DNA of 5,252 bases. Source: an uncultured Bacteroidota bacterium (lineage in GTDB: Bacteria > Bacteroidota > Bacteroidia > Bacteroidales > VadinHA17). Made by a program: the position numbers and the translations under genes. Below, in pieces: positions 5,158-5,252 of the stretch (positions are counted from its first letter, which is position 1; every line of letters starts with the position of its first letter). The notes beneath the pieces are model-generated. The model searched no databases and was not told where the DNA came from. It saw only the letters and a list, made by a program, of their open reading frames with translations. The DNA lies in NCBI GenBank assembly GCA_903865465.1, contig CAIPJU010000071.1:1-5252 (forward strand). The letters are read 5' to 3'.

Positions 5158-5252
5158 ATGAAGCATAAAATTTCCCCAGAGAGTCAAAAAAGATTGGAAA
5201 CCATTGCTTGTTACTTTCGTGAGATTAGGGTTAATGAGAATTTAAACCAAAG
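5158..5252 (+). CDS. HTH regulator, N-terminal part
   Basis: The first 31 codons of a gene that leaves the window on the right. The peptide begins MKHKISPESQKRLETIACYF and continues REIRVNENLNQ. The stretch F-R-E-I-R-x-N-E-N-L-N-Q matches the first helix and turn of XRE-type HTH domains (L-R-x-x-R-x-x-x-x-L-T-Q), so this is probably another small transcription regulator. The start is supported by the inverted repeat one base upstream and by the absence of an earlier in-frame Met near it. The DNA-recognition helix lies outside the window, so the family call is tentative. Confidence 0.55.
   Translation, partial: MKHKISPESQKRLETIACYFREIRVNENLNQ

Noticed and set aside
1..5252. CRISPR array, tRNA or rRNA genes
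   Set aside because: No regularly spaced direct repeats and no cloverleaf or ribosomal RNA sequence were seen on either strand.

Overview
The window is AT-rich DNA, most likely from a member of the Bacteroidota. Genes have A/T-rich leaders with no convincing Shine-Dalgarno sequences. The left edge encodes a protein with Bacteroidota-style YD..GR.IGR repeats. The mixture of small regulators, a serine recombinase and unfamiliar small genes points to an accessory region or genomic island, not core genome. No species can be named from the sequence.

Left edge (1-514, minus strand): the first 41 codons of a repeat-rich beta-flower-like protein that runs off the window, and a 93-residue protein I do not recognise. 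A strong 11-bp stem-loop at 584-617 separates these from the next unit.

Centre (584-3435, minus strand): this is the main interest. Read in transcription order it is a tight operon: a 31-codon ORF that overlaps the next start by ATGA; a 298-residue protein that looks like a divergent TerD-domain protein; 5 bases; a 24-codon ORF; 0 bases; a 525-residue radical SAM/SPASM protein with an N-terminal PqqD-like (RRE-like) segment; 58 bases; a 33-codon ORF with two cysteines; then the stem-loop terminator. An RRE-bearing SPASM enzyme flanked by tiny ORFs is the usual layout of a RiPP (ribosomally made, post-translationally modified peptide) locus. I read this as an undescribed TerD-linked RiPP-like system with up to three small-peptide candidates. 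The best are the Cys-containing 33-mer and the 24-mer with a tandem Y-x-P-I repeat. No protease or exporter is present in the window.

Regulation (3436-3837): a divergent small XRE-type HTH regulator reads rightward. Before it lie two copies of an AGGAC-n-TATA-n-GTCCT palindrome, one embedded in a perfect 36-bp palindrome. They probably serve autoregulation and perhaps control of the leftward operon.

Right side (3838-5252): about 445 bases without a firm gene, then a complete 206-residue serine recombinase (resolvase/invertase family) preceded by an 11-bp inverted repeat that could be its binding site. A short region of palindromes follows, and then the first 31 codons of another HTH regulator with an inverted repeat just before its start.
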